Source: Hydrogenophilales bacterium
GTDB lineage: Bacteria > Pseudomonadota > Gammaproteobacteria > Burkholderiales > Thiobacillaceae
NCBI GenBank assembly: GCA_016703155.1
Contig: JADJCP010000006.1
Location: 186,001-250,000, forward strand
Direction of reading: 5' to 3'
DNA length: 64,000 nucleotides
The notes under the pieces were generated by a model. That model searched no databases, was not told where the DNA came from, and was given only the letters and a program-made list of their open reading frames with translations. Shown piece by piece: positions 1 through 7,769 of the stretch (position 1 is the first letter of the stretch; every line of letters begins with the position of its first letter). A program made the position numbers and the translations under genes.

Positions 1-1493
1 TCGTGACCTTCGTCGACGATGAGCAAGCCGAAGTAGCCCTGGGGCAGGTAGCGCTTGATGTACTCGGTCGGCTGGTAGCCGCCTTGTCCGAAGCTGAACT
101 CAGCGTTGGCCATGGCCCGCTCCATCCGGGTCGCCTGGCGATCGGAGAAGAACAGATCGCCATCCTCGTCCATCAGGTTGATGAACTCGTATACGTTGTC
201 CTCCAGCATGTCACCCAGCATCGTCGCACCGTAGGTATCGAGTAAACGACGCGCGGTTTTCGCGCCGATCGTCGGCAACTGTTGCATCGCCGAAAGCACC
301 ATCTCATCCCGCGTTTGCGCCGAGGCCTGCGGACGGGTCAAGGTCCATAAGGCGCCGTGGCAATGCGGGCAGAAACGCCGCTCCTTGGCCAGATAAAACT
401 CGGCCAAGGTAGGAGTCAGGGGCTTGTCGTCCCCATCGGTGATCCAGGTGTGACAGCTCGGGCAGACCGCGATCTTCGACCCTTCCGGAATCGTCGACTC
501 GCCGTCTTGCTCCTGCACCAGGATGCGCTTGATATTGAACGCCGGCTTCCAGTGGTAGCCCATGCGCATCCGCACCCGACCCATCACGAAGAACTCGGGA
601 TGAAGGGGCGCGGCGCGCATCTGGCGTAGCGTCAGGAGCTTCTTGAGCGTGTCCGGGCCATTCAGCACCCAGACCCGCGCATTCGGCACCGTCTGCTTGA
701 TCTCCCGTCGCCACTTGTAGACCAGGTGCGGCGGGCAGATCACCAAACTGCGTTGATAGCCTTCGGCATGTGCCACCGCAGCGGCCGCGATGGCCATCAT
801 GGTCTTGCCCGTGCCCATCTCGGCATTAATGATGCCGGCCGGATCGTTCTCATCGAAGAGCAGCGCGCAGACGGCTTGCACCACCTCGCGCTGGGCAGGG
901 AAGGGCGCCCGGGTGAGGGTGTCCATCACCGCCTCGCGCCGTGCATCCGGGGTACCGGAATACACCGGCGGATTCTGCCGGCGCACGGCATCGAGCAAGC
1001 CCGTGCCGAATGCTGAAACGAACGCCGAGAGCGACAACACCCCTGGCTCGGCGAGCGGCGCGATGTCGCCATCGAATCGCTCTTCCGGCGCCTGGACGCC
1101 CTCGTTGCTGCGCTGATAGTAGGCGGAGACCGCTTCGTCCTTGGTACGGGGCAGAAAGTATTGATCCACCTCGATACGCGGCGCCGATCCCGACATGCCC
1201 GAGAGACCGGCATGCAACTCAGCCAGTTCGTCGATGGAGACGGAACCCCATTCGTCGTACTGCAGGCCGGTCACATAGCCGAAACCGATCTTGTCCTCGG
1301 CGTTGTACTCGGTCAGCCACCAGGTGGCTGAGCCGAAGGCGTCGAAGAGTTTGCAGATGACCCACTGTTCCGGGGCACTCTCGGGCTTGGGATGACTGGC
1401 GATGAACGCCAGGATGTCCGCGTGCAGCGTGTTATGGTCGCCCACCGGCTGGGTGGACGTGGTGACATGATGAATCGATTGCGTAACGAGCAT
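1..1493 (-). CDS. SF2 DEAD/DEAH-like helicase of the ICE, 3' part outside window
   Basis: From the ATG at 1493 the minus strand stays open to the left edge, so about 497 N-terminal residues are visible and the C-terminus is missing. A P-loop (AEMGTGKTMMAIAAAA) lies near residue 225. Two CxxC pairs (CPSC near 343, CPHC near 374) suggest an inserted zinc ribbon. The Walker B/DEGH box (LLIVDEGHE) lies just at the window edge. This order fits a superfamily 2 nucleic-acid translocase or helicase of the kind carried by large conjugative elements. The start follows a GGAGA ribosome binding site that is part of the repeated structured leader. The first 200 residues are not recognised. It shares the strand and leader type with the neighbouring ICE genes, which suggests co-regulation. 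The exact substrate is unknown. Confidence 0.8.
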   Translation of the reverse strand, partial: MLVTQSIHHVTTSTQPVGDHNTLHADILAFIASHPKPESAPEQWVICKLFDAFGSATWWLTEYNAEDKIGFGYVTGLQYDEWGSVSIDELAELHAGLSGMSGSAPRIEVDQYFLPRTKDEAVSAYYQRSNEGVQAPEERFDGDIAPLAEPGVLSLSAFVSAFGTGLLDAVRRQNPPVYSGTPDARREAVMDTLTRAPFPAQREVVQAVCALLFDENDPAGIINAEMGTGKTMMAIAAAAVAHAEGYQRSLVICPPHLVYKWRREIKQTVPNARVWVLNGPDTLKKLLTLRQMRAAPLHPEFFVMGRVRMRMGYHWKPAFNIKRILVQEQDGESTIPEGSKIAVCPSCHTWITDGDDKPLTPTLAEFYLAKERRFCPHCHGALWTLTRPQASAQTRDEMVLSAMQQLPTIGAKTARRLLDTYGATMLGDMLEDNVYEFINLMDEDGDLFFSDRQATRMERAMANAEFSFGQGGYQPTEYIKRYLPQGYFGLLIVDEGH

Positions 1494-1557
1494 GATGATC
1501 TCCAAGGAAACGCGGAGACGCCATGCCCCTTGCGGGAACATGACATCCCCGCAAGGG
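1494..1557 (-). promoter_or_regulatory. Structured 5' leader, copy 1 (upstream of helicase)
   Basis: Read on the minus strand, a perfect 10-bp stem (arms 1527-1536 and 1548-1557, CCCTTGCGGG type) is followed by a short stem. In that stem TCTCC pairs with the GGAGA ribosome binding site (1497-1503 with 1514-1519), directly before the ATG. The same two-stem layout recurs before seven other genes in this region with changed but still complementary bases. This copy lacks the distal conserved-loop hairpin because the upstream gene ends at 1580. Confidence 0.6.
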
Positions 1558-1579
1558 TGGGTAGTAGGTAAAACTCAGG

Positions 1580-2308
1580 TCAGGCCGCGAGCGGCAGATC
1601 CTGTTGAATGACATCGCCGGCCGCGTCCGGGCGCTTCAGCACCCGGCGTTGCACCAGTTCCGAAATGGCCTGGGAGAAGCTTTCCCCCAAGTCGATCACC
1701 GAGGCCTGGATCGGCCCCAAGGTTGGCCAGGTCACCGAGGACGAGTTGTGTGGACTCAGATCCTTGATGACGGCATCGCCCAGGTGTTCAAGCACCGGCG
1801 CCATCCAGGCATCGATCAGCGGCACCGGTGAGATGCGCTGGATCATGGCCCAGACGGAGTCCAGATGCTCCGGCCCATCGCCCTGGGTCAGCACCCAGGC
1901 GCGGCCGTTGGCCGTGTCCGGGTCGATCACCAGGCTGTCGTAGATGAAGACATGCGACACCGGGCCGAAGAGCGACTTCTTGGGCAGCTTGCCGGCCAGC
2001 TTGGTAAGCCGCGCAGCATCGCCGATGTAGGCCACGCCGCGCGGATCGTCCGCCGCCGGCGTCGCCGGATGCAGGGGCACCACCCCCACCACGCCGTCGG
2101 CCACGCGAGGCGGCGCCTCGACGGGTTTCAGGGTGATGTGGGCGACGCCGCCAGAAGTTACCGGCAGGGAGAACGCCGCCAGCAGTTGCTGGATGGCGGT
2201 ATCCCTGCCGTACAGCGAGGCGAACATCAATTGCCCCGCTTCGTTTCTAACAAGTGCGTCCAGAAAGACATCCGAGAACTCCCGGATTCCCCAGAGTTGT
2301 GTTGCCAT
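1580..2308 (-). CDS. Hypothetical ICE protein, 242 aa
   Basis: No family is recognised. The ATG at 2308 is preferred over the longer open frame because it follows GGAGG closely and sits right after the leader stem. The protein is acidic and soluble, with no signal peptide or membrane segment. It ends in a short basic stretch and a hydrophobic tail (DLPLAA). It lies between the helicase (86 nt downstream) and a terminator-bounded gap upstream, so it is probably the first gene of a transcript that includes the helicase. By position it is an ICE accessory or transfer-associated protein; no function is claimed. Confidence 0.72.
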   Translation of the reverse strand: MATQLWGIREFSDVFLDALVRNEAGQLMFASLYGRDTAIQQLLAAFSLPVTSGGVAHITLKPVEAPPRVADGVVGVVPLHPATPAADDPRGVAYIGDAARLTKLAGKLPKKSLFGPVSHVFIYDSLVIDPDTANGRAWVLTQGDGPEHLDSVWAMIQRISPVPLIDAWMAPVLEHLGDAVIKDLSPHNSSSVTWPTLGPIQASVIDLGESFSQAISELVQRRVLKRPDAAGDVIQQDLPLAA

Positions 2309-2425
2309 GCGAGCCTCCAAAATAACCGCGAGGCTCGCCCCTGACGGGGCGAACACCCCGCGAGGGTTGAGAAAGATTGTGTCCCGGCGCCAGGCGCCCG
2401 ATCCGGTTGCAGGGATGACCGGATC
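2309..2425 (-). promoter_or_regulatory. Structured 5' leader, copy 2 (full form)
   Basis: On the minus strand 5' to 3' it has four parts. A hairpin with 8-bp arms (2418-2425 and 2400-2407) has the loop CATCCCTGCA. A small GC hairpin follows near 2386-2398. Next is a CGGGG/CCCCG stem (2345-2349 and 2356-2360). Last is a perfect 9-bp stem (2309-2317 with 2330-2338) that contains the GGAGG ribosome binding site and abuts the ATG. The stem bases differ from those of the other copies but remain paired, which points to RNA structure. Confidence 0.68.
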
Positions 2426-2523
2426 TCGATGCTTACGGCATCAGCGAGTCGATGAACGATCGACCAGCGGTAGTGCCTGTCAAAGCCAAGGGCCTTGTTG
2501 TAGCACCCGTCGCCAGGCGCTGC

Positions 2524-2547
2524 AAAAAGACCCCTCGTGAGAGGGGT
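2524..2547 (-). terminator. Rho-independent terminator after the DUF6094 gene
   Basis: On the minus strand a 7-bp stem ACCCCTC/GAGGGGT with a TCAC loop is followed by CTTTTT. It lies 17 nt after the stop of the methyltransferase-like gene and separates it from the next transcript unit. Confidence 0.85.
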
Positions 2548-2563
2548 AAAGGGAGGAGCTTCG

Positions 2564-3664
2564 TTATCGTATGGTCAGCACATGGCCGAAGGTCGGGCTC
2601 CCGTCCGTGAAGTCGATCGCCCGGATCACCGGGACGAACTTGTCGGTCAGGATGCGCGTCTCGGAGACGTTGCCCTTCGCATCGGTTTCATGCTGCACCG
2701 AAACCTCTTTTTCCTTATGGGTGGCGCCTTTGATGAGGAAGGTACGACCATCCTCGGCATCGACGAAACCCCCGATCTGACCCGCCGCCAGGCCCAGCGC
2801 CAGGTGCCAGTCCGAGAGCATCCGCAAGGGACGCCGATGGGCTTGGGCCTGGGCGCTGAAGGTCCGGGGAAAGTTCGGCCAGAGCGTACTGGCATGATGC
2901 CGATCGATCTCGACAGACAACTCCGGACCGTTCAGGCGGATCGCCTGGAAGATCACCTCGTCGCCAGCGAGCCGCTCGGGCACCAGCAAGGGCGCCTGCG
3001 GACAGGCCTCGGGCAGTTCCGGCGGCGGCGTCTCCTTCACCGCCAGCAGGCCCTCGATGACGCCCTTGGCGGGGGTCGAAGGCTTGCGGCGAATGCCGAA
3101 GATCACCATCTGCTTGAACTGCCGTTCCGGCGCCGACCAGGCGCTGAGATTGGCGAAGTGTCGGCCCAGGAAATTGGCCATCTCCTCGCTCATCACGGTG
3201 TGCGGCACGATGAACACCAGCACGCCCCCGACCTGTAACCAGGCCATGGACTTGCGCAGGAAGATCATCTCCAGTCGCTCGCTGTGCTTGCCGTCGCCAG
3301 TCATGCCGGTATCCGCCACGGTGAAACCGTAGGGCGGGTTCAGGAACAACAGGCCGGCCAGGCGCGAAGACACCCAGGCGTCGTTCATATCGCAATGCAG
3401 GACGGTATCGAGCAACTGCTTGGCGTGCCAGGCACGTTCGGCATCGAACTCGACCCCCAGGGCCTCCACCGTGGCGCCGGCCTCGGTCAGATGATGCTTG
3501 ACCTCCGCCAGGGCGACGCCCTCACCGCAACACGGATCGATGATGCGCACGTGGCCACCCTGGATGTCCAGGGCGTTCAGCGTGCGGCCGAGGGTGACCT
3601 CGTCGGTGGGAAAGTAGCCGTTCTTGATGAAATTGCGCGCCAGGCGCGAAAACATGAGTCCCAT
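2564..3664 (-). CDS. DUF6094-type DNA methyltransferase-like protein
   Basis: The 366-residue protein has a class I methyltransferase layout. DPCCGEG (residues 43-49) matches the SAM-binding motif I. NPPYGF (109-114) matches the catalytic motif IV of N6-adenine methyltransferases. Proteins of this kind (DUF6094) are common in ICEs and plasmids and are thought to modify DNA or protect it from restriction; that role is inferred here. The upstream 54-aa gene ends 10 nt before this ATG, so the two are likely cotranscribed, and a strong terminator follows. An alternative ATG three codons in (MFSRLARNF) is possible. No restriction partner is seen nearby. Confidence 0.85.
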   Translation of the reverse strand: MGLMFSRLARNFIKNGYFPTDEVTLGRTLNALDIQGGHVRIIDPCCGEGVALAEVKHHLTEAGATVEALGVEFDAERAWHAKQLLDTVLHCDMNDAWVSSRLAGLLFLNPPYGFTVADTGMTGDGKHSERLEMIFLRKSMAWLQVGGVLVFIVPHTVMSEEMANFLGRHFANLSAWSAPERQFKQMVIFGIRRKPSTPAKGVIEGLLAVKETPPPELPEACPQAPLLVPERLAGDEVIFQAIRLNGPELSVEIDRHHASTLWPNFPRTFSAQAQAHRRPLRMLSDWHLALGLAAGQIGGFVDAEDGRTFLIKGATHKEKEVSVQHETDAKGNVSETRILTDKFVPVIRAIDFTDGSPTFGHVLTIR

Positions 3665-3674
3665 GGCGCGCGCC

Positions 3675-3839
3675 TCACATCAAGCCGAGCAGCGACAACC
3701 AGCTGTCCGGATGATCCGGCTCGACGCAATCGCCTTCCGGCGTTTCGCATACTGAGTCGAATATCCATCCGCCGATTTGTTCCATGCTGGGAACGTCATA
3801 CTCCTGGCCACGCCAGGTAATGGTTTTGGGAAGGTTCAT
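3675..3839 (-). CDS. Small acidic hypothetical protein, 54 aa
   Basis: Start at 3839 is chosen because GGAGA lies in the repeated leader directly before it. The protein begins MNLPKTITWRGQEYDVPSM and is acidic towards the end (PEGDCVEPDHPDSW), with no membrane segment. It is the first gene of a unit with the DUF6094 methyltransferase 10 nt downstream. No family is recognised. The leader, spacing and codon use support translation. Confidence 0.65.
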   Translation of the reverse strand: MNLPKTITWRGQEYDVPSMEQIGGWIFDSVCETPEGDCVEPDHPDSWLSLLGLM

Positions 3840-3962
3840 CGTGGATCTCCAAAGAAAACGCGGAGACACCACGCCCCGGGCGGGGATGGATATCCCCGCA
3901 AGGGTTGATAAAGGATGGTGTCCCCGGCCTTGCGGCCGTGCGCGTTTCAGGGACTGACGCGC
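3840..3962 (-). promoter_or_regulatory. Structured 5' leader, copy 3 (full form)
   Basis: Minus-strand order: a hairpin with 6-bp arms GCGCGT/ACGCGC (3957-3962 and 3940-3945) and loop CAGTCCCTGAA; a CGGCC/GGCCG hairpin (3925-3938); a CGGGGAT/ATCCCCG stem (3881-3887, 3892-3898); then the ribosome-binding-site stem CGTGG..TCTCC with GGAGA..CCACG (3840-3850, 3862-3873). It differs from copies 2 and 6 mainly by compensated stem changes. Confidence 0.7.
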
Positions 3963-4066
3963 CGCGACAGATGCCGTCTGTGAGCGGTATTACGCGATGC
4001 ATCGGTGGCCTTCCCGGCAAGACCCAAAGGCATGCCTGGAACGACCATCCGACGTGAGGTCGGGGC

Positions 4067-4714
4067 TCAGGTGAGTCGCCAAACGTCCTCGACGAAGCCT
4101 GGATAGATCTCGACCACTTGCTCGGCAAGGGACGCCAGGCTCTCGCCGCCGCCGCTTTGCGGGATGGCGAGGGCGCCGTCGTCCGGATTCTTCACGTCGT
4201 AATCGACCACGACGAGTTCCACCGGCAGATCCGACGAAGCGCCCTGTACCAAACCACCTTCGACAGCGACCACGACACGTGGACGCGGCGCCCCCTCAAC
4301 TTCGGGGCCGCCGAAGACCTTGGCGGCCATGCGATAGGCCTGATCCAGGGTGCGTTGATACTCGCCCTCCGCACCCAGTTGGCCGACGCGCAAGGCCTCG
4401 GCCAGCATGAGCAGGCGGCACGTCTCGCGCGCGGCCGCGTCGCGAGTGGCATTGACGACGCAGACTGCCGGCTCGGGCCAGCGCGCCACCGTGGCAACCA
4501 CGCGAAAGATCAGGGTTTCATCCTCGACTTCGTCGTAGTCGTCGTAGAGCAGTGGCATCTCCGGGGTGTTGTCCCAGATCGCGCCGGCATCGAAGGCGGC
4601 TTGCGCCAGGGCAATGGCCGTGTCGTCGCAGTCGGCGACGACGCCGACCTGGACTCGGTGGGTGTAATCGATGCGGTATTCGACGATACGGAGCTGGTTT
4701 GTTGGTGTTGTCAT
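4067..4714 (-). CDS. Hypothetical ICE protein, 215 aa
   Basis: Start at 4714 (MTTPTNQLRIVEYRI) follows a GGAGAT ribosome binding site within the repeated leader. The longer frame from 4726 would swallow that site. The first 90 residues are beta-rich and acidic (LLYDDYDEVEDETLIFRVVA). The middle looks helical and the C-terminal third has hydrophobic strands (VELVVVDYDV). No signal peptide or known domain is recognised. It lies downstream of radC with a 73-nt leader between them. Function unknown; by context an ICE accessory protein. Confidence 0.7.
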   Translation of the reverse strand: MTTPTNQLRIVEYRIDYTHRVQVGVVADCDDTAIALAQAAFDAGAIWDNTPEMPLLYDDYDEVEDETLIFRVVATVARWPEPAVCVVNATRDAAARETCRLLMLAEALRVGQLGAEGEYQRTLDQAYRMAAKVFGGPEVEGAPRPRVVVAVEGGLVQGASSDLPVELVVVDYDVKNPDDGALAIPQSGGGESLASLAEQVVEIYPGFVEDVWRLT

Positions 4715-4787
4715 GATGATCTCCATGGTTTGGGGAGCATCCTGCCCACGTGGGGCCGGCGCCCCCGTGGGGTGGGTGGGAAATGCC
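4715..4787 (-). promoter_or_regulatory. Structured 5' leader, copy 4 (short form)
   Basis: Between radC and the 215-aa gene the minus strand holds a GC hairpin (CCCAC-GGGG with CCCC-ACGTGGG) and a weaker stem pairing GATG and CTCC with GGAG and CATC around the ribosome binding site. The distal conserved-loop hairpin is absent, as expected for a copy inside an operon. Confidence 0.5.
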
Positions 4788-5402
4788 TTAGATCAGGCCG
4801 CGTTCCGCGAAGGACAGCGTCCGATTGCAGGCGACGATAAAATGGTCCAGGACCTTGATGTCCACTAGGGCGAGGGCCTGCCGCAACTGATCGGTGAGCC
4901 ACCGGTCGGCCTGGCTGGGCTCCGCTGCCCCGGAGGGATGGTTGTGGCAGAGCACCACCGAGCTGGCGTTGTATTCCAGGGCGATCTTGACGACCTCCCT
5001 GGGGTAGACGCTGGTCTGGGTGAGCGTGCCGCGAAAGCATTCGCGCGCGGCGATCAGGCGGTTCTGGGCATCCAGGAACAGCACCATGAACACCTCGTGC
5101 GGCAGATGCGACAACGACATCACCAAGTAACTACGCACGGCATCGGGCGAAGTCAGCGCGTCCTTGCCGCGCAAGGCCTCGTTGAAGCCCCGCGCGACGA
5201 GTTCGCGCGCGACATCAAGCAGATAACGCGCGCGGCTCCAGCCATCCATGGGTACGGATTCGGAAACCCGGTGATCCACGGCGGATAGGCCGAACAGTTG
5301 ATACAGCGAACCGCCGTTCTCCGTGAGGAGGTTTTCGGCGGTATGCGGGCCGACCAAGGCCCCAAGGAGGTCGAGGTCAGACATGCGGGTAGAAAGCGGC
5401 AT
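4788..5402 (-). CDS. radC: RadC-family JAB/MPN+ domain protein
   Basis: The 204-residue protein carries the full JAMM metal-site signature of the RadC family: HxH-x7-S-x2-D with H153, H155, S163 and D166 (LCHNHPSG). A conserved Glu lies upstream near residue 103. The N-terminal helical segment is shorter than in chromosomal RadC. RadC-like proteins are frequent on ICEs and plasmids, and their biochemical role is unresolved despite the DNA-repair name. The start at 5402 follows GGAGA in an 8-bp ribosome-binding-site stem. It is preceded by a 29-codon ORF and followed by the 215-aa gene. Confidence 0.93.
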   Translation of the reverse strand: MPLSTRMSDLDLLGALVGPHTAENLLTENGGSLYQLFGLSAVDHRVSESVPMDGWSRARYLLDVARELVARGFNEALRGKDALTSPDAVRSYLVMSLSHLPHEVFMVLFLDAQNRLIAARECFRGTLTQTSVYPREVVKIALEYNASSVVLCHNHPSGAAEPSQADRWLTDQLRQALALVDIKVLDHFIVACNRTLSFAERGLI

Positions 5403-5471
5403 GACGGTCTCCAGAGAAGCGGGGAGACCGATCCCGCGCGGGGAGGGGCTCCCCGCGTGGGCGGTTGACGA
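5403..5471 (-). promoter_or_regulatory. Structured 5' leader, copy 5 (short form, radC)
   Basis: Minus strand: a CGCGGGGAG/CTCCCCGCG hairpin with a CCC loop, then CGGTCTCC paired perfectly over 8 bp with GGAGACCG, which contains the radC ribosome binding site. The loop between the arms is about 10 nt. A radC RNA motif has been described upstream of radC-type genes; whether this leader belongs to it was not tested. Confidence 0.62.
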
Positions 5472-5561
5472 TCAGATCCAACCGGTGCGTTGCAGCACCG
5501 GCCTGATCAGGCTGAAGTACAGGAACAAGCCCATGCCGATGCATAGGCAGAAGATAAACAT
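5472..5561 (-). CDS. 29-residue membrane microprotein
   Basis: An ORF of 30 codons (MFIFCLCIGMGLFLYFSLIR, then PVLQRTGWI) begins at 5561 immediately after the full structured leader and its GGAGA site, and ends 69 nt before radC. It is one hydrophobic helix with a basic C-terminal end, so a single-pass inner-membrane microprotein is likely. The dedicated leader, shared with the neighbouring real genes, is the main reason to believe it is translated. No homologue is recognised. Alternatively it could be a leader peptide coupled to radC. Confidence 0.55.
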   Translation of the reverse strand: MFIFCLCIGMGLFLYFSLIRPVLQRTGWI

Positions 5562-5683
5562 GGCGGTCTCCTGATAACGGCGGAGACAGCCAGTCCCTCG
5601 GCGGGGATGGCGATCCCCGCGAGGGTTGAGAAAGATGGCATCCCGAGGCCTGGCGGCCGTGCTCGTTTCAGGGACTGACGAGC
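5562..5683 (-). promoter_or_regulatory. Structured 5' leader, copy 6 (full form)
   Basis: Minus strand: a hairpin GCTCGT/ACGAGC (5678-5683, 5661-5666) with the conserved loop CAGTCCCTGAA; a GGCC hairpin; a spacer ending in TTTCTCAACCCTCGCGGGG; a CGGGGAT/ATCCCCG stem; and a TCTCC/GGAGA ribosome-binding-site stem. The first stem differs from copy 3 by a compensated base pair (GCGCGT versus GCTCGT). Confidence 0.7.
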
Positions 5684-5835
5684 CGCGATCCGTGACGTGG
5701 ATCGGCCGGGCGGAAATCCTCCGCCGGGGATGAAACAGTCGTGGGCCGATGGCGGCCTTTCCCCAGGGTCACCCCTCGGGAAAAGCCCCAGGACAGCGGG
5801 CGTGGCCGGTTACGCTCGGTTCACAGGTCGTCGGC

Positions 5836-6051
5836 TCACAGGTCGAAATCCAGTTGCGACCATTGCCCCGTATCCAGGGCCTGCTCCGCCGCCTCGCGGC
5901 TGGGAAAGTACTCGTTCGACTCGCGGCTGTAGGGGCCGTCGGCGGGATGCACCGTGCCGATGTAATAGCCCAGTTCGCTGTCGCATACCTGAAGCGGCAG
6001 GTCGACGTTGAAACACTTCTTGGCCAGACGGCCGATCGGATGGGTTTCCAT
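5836..6051 (-). CDS. Small hypothetical protein, 71 aa
   Basis: The ATG at 6051 has a strong GGAGGTGA site five bases upstream. The protein (METHPIGRLAKKCFNVDLPL at the start) has alternating hydrophobic residues and an acidic end (QWSQLDFDL). The SREAAEQAL segment resembles the terminal helix of small DUF-type plasmid proteins. It has no structured leader of the repeated type, unlike its neighbours. No family is recognised; the strong ribosome binding site and ICE context support a real gene. Confidence 0.65.
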   Translation of the reverse strand: METHPIGRLAKKCFNVDLPLQVCDSELGYYIGTVHPADGPYSRESNEYFPSREAAEQALDTGQWSQLDFDL

Positions 6052-6459
6052 GATCACCTCCATTGTTATGCGCCGGGGCGGCTAAACCCGTTGGGTCATT
6101 GCCCTCGGCGGCATCCATTACAAAACCAAGCGCGCGATTTGTCCAGCGCGCGCCAGGGTGTCCGAGAGCCACGGTGTCCCCTGGCAGCGGAAGGACCCGC
6201 CGGCATCCATGACCCGGCTCGATGAACCCGGTCATGGATGCCCGTGACGGGCACGATGGGATGACGGTCTGTCTCGATCATGTCTCCACACGGTGCCGGG
6301 TGGCTTGCCGCCGCGTCCATCATCGGAGACCTGGACGCGCAGTTAAGGGATACGGTTCAGGACAACCGCCAACCAGGCTGCGATCGCCGTTTCACGGGCT
6401 CACCGAGGCCGCCACGCGGCGTGCCCGGGTGAACCCGCGCAAGCGGGTTCGGGTTGAGA
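6052..6459 (-). other. 408-nt gap with a 13-bp inverted repeat (6202-6242)
   Basis: No gene is seen in this gap. It contains a perfect inverted repeat, GGCATCCATGACC at 6202-6214 and GGTCATGGATGCC at 6230-6242, with a 15-nt spacer. There is no T-run, so it is more likely an operator or an RNA stem than an intrinsic terminator. The gap separates the DUF3275 gene from the 71-aa gene. Confidence 0.55.
6431..6450 (-). terminator. Hairpin after the DUF3275 gene
   Basis: GAACCCGC and GCGGGTTC form an 8-bp perfect stem with a 4-nt loop, 10 nt after the DUF3275 stop on the minus strand. There is no T-tract, so termination is uncertain; it may instead protect the 3' end. Confidence 0.4.
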
Positions 6460-7014
6460 TCAGTCGGCGGCCGCGGCCCAGAGCTGCGTGCTGGCGTCGA
6501 AGCGATATCCGAGTGCCTTGAGTGCATCACGTTGCGCCCGGAACAGCCCACGATCCATCGTGGGGTCGAGCTTGACCGGCTTACCTTGGTCGATGCAGGC
6601 CTGGGCCTCATCATCGAACAGGGGCATCGCCGAGGCGCTCGTCGCGGCCGGGCCGCGTTCCACGTTCGAATCGGACGGGTCGGGACGCGGCACGGCGACG
6701 GCGATTTCATCGGCGGGATCGGGCTCGACCGCTTCGGACAGTGTCTCGGTATCGGGCGTATCCGGCTCGCTCTCGACATGAATCGCCGAGAGACGTGCCC
6801 GCACCTCCACCCAGACCTTGCCGCGCCAGCTGTAACTGGACGGATAGATCTCGTCGATGACAAAGGCGCCTTCGTATTCCCCGGCCGAATACTGGTCGAG
6901 GATGGCGTCCTTCACCTTGAACGTGCCGATATCGGTGATGAGATCGCCGACGCAGAAACTGCCCGACCGACCACTAACTTGCTTGATGCTGAGCTTGCCT
7001 TGAATGCGGATCAT
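6460..7014 (-). CDS. DUF3275 family ICE protein
   Basis: The 184-residue protein starts MIRIQGKLSIKQVSGRSG after a GGAGG site at 7014. The first 115 residues form a beta-rich domain typical of DUF3275 proteins, which are found next to STY4534 in PFGI-1/SPI-7-type ICEs. An acidic, proline-rich linker (about 116-150) joins a C-terminal helical part ending DASTQLWAAAAD. The exact role is unknown. The position beside STY4534 fits the ICE replication/maintenance module. It has its own, longer version of the structured leader. Confidence 0.8.
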   Translation of the reverse strand: MIRIQGKLSIKQVSGRSGSFCVGDLITDIGTFKVKDAILDQYSAGEYEGAFVIDEIYPSSYSWRGKVWVEVRARLSAIHVESEPDTPDTETLSEAVEPDPADEIAVAVPRPDPSDSNVERGPAATSASAMPLFDDEAQACIDQGKPVKLDPTMDRGLFRAQRDALKALGYRFDASTQLWAAAAD

Positions 7015-7234
7015 GATTTGCCTCCAGAGTGAAGAAAAGAACCCACCTGGAAGCGCCCTCCACAAGGGAGTGGCGGCACTCCCCAGCGGGACGGGTTGAA
7101 CGACGAATGTTGAACGACGAATGCCCACGGCATGCGCCAGGGCGAGAGCTGAAACAGCCACCAAGCCCCAACGTGCAGGACCTGGTAGAACAGAACCCAG
7201 CCGGATGGCCGCATGGTTTCAGGGCTGACCATGC
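7015..7234 (-). promoter_or_regulatory. Structured 5' leader, copy 7 (long variant)
   Basis: It has the distal hairpin GCATGGT/ACCATGC (7228-7234, 7211-7217) with loop CAGCCCTGAA, a GGGAGTG/CACTCCC stem, and a CTTCCAG/CTGGAGG ribosome-binding-site stem. It is longer than the other copies and contains a direct duplication of a 14-nt unit (TTGAACGACGAATG) near 7096-7123. Confidence 0.55.
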
Positions 7235-7328
7235 ATTGCGTAGGACGTTTTATGCTCGAACGGCCAAACGAGTGAAATCGACGGTGATGGCTCCGTGTCG
7301 CGGGTCGAAGATGCGCGTTGAGTCGCGC

Positions 7329-7769
7329 TCAGGCGGCGAACCGCATCTCAGCGAAGTCGACAGGCAGGCCATCGATCTTCGCCGAGCCGATCTTCAGCAA
7401 GCGGCCCTTGATCGTGATGCCGGTCTCGCCCTGCCGGGCGCCAGACTGGTACACGAAGGACTCAGGGTAGATATCGCTCACGCGGAACGACACGGTGACC
7501 TTGCGCTGGGCATCGACCGCGCTCTTGAGAAAACGAACACGATCCAAAGCCTCCGCGCCTTCGATCTTGCAATCGAAATACGTCGTCTCGGGTTCGTCGA
7601 TCGATCCGTGCAAGGCAGCGATGGTGCAGGCCCAGAATGAACCTTTCTTCACCTTCACCTCGCGGATACGGTTGAGGTAACCGATACCGTTCACGTGCAG
7701 GTCAAAATGCGTCTTGGCCGTCGAGGATTCGGCGACGTCAGTGGGATTGAGTTCAGCGGTAGTGCTCAT
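7329..7769 (-). CDS. STY4534 / DUF3577 family ICE replication protein
   Basis: The 146-residue protein (start MSTTAELNPTDVAES at 7769, after GGAGA) matches the STY4534/DUF3577 family, a small OB-fold-like protein of SPI-7/PFGI-1-type ICE replication modules. Conserved-looking parts are the central LHVNGIGYLNRI and GSFWACTIAALHG segments and a C-terminal beta region. In related elements it usually lies close to ssb, DUF3158 and TIGR03761. Here the amidohydrolase insertion separates it from ssb. Confidence 0.85.
   Translation of the reverse strand: MSTTAELNPTDVAESSTAKTHFDLHVNGIGYLNRIREVKVKKGSFWACTIAALHGSIDEPETTYFDCKIEGAEALDRVRFLKSAVDAQRKVTVSFRVSDIYPESFVYQSGARQGETGITIKGRLLKIGSAKIDGLPVDFAEMRFAA

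Noticed and set aside
3..245. 80-codon plus-strand frame at the left edge
   Set aside because: It is antisense to the helicase zinc-ribbon/DEGH region, which has clear motifs.
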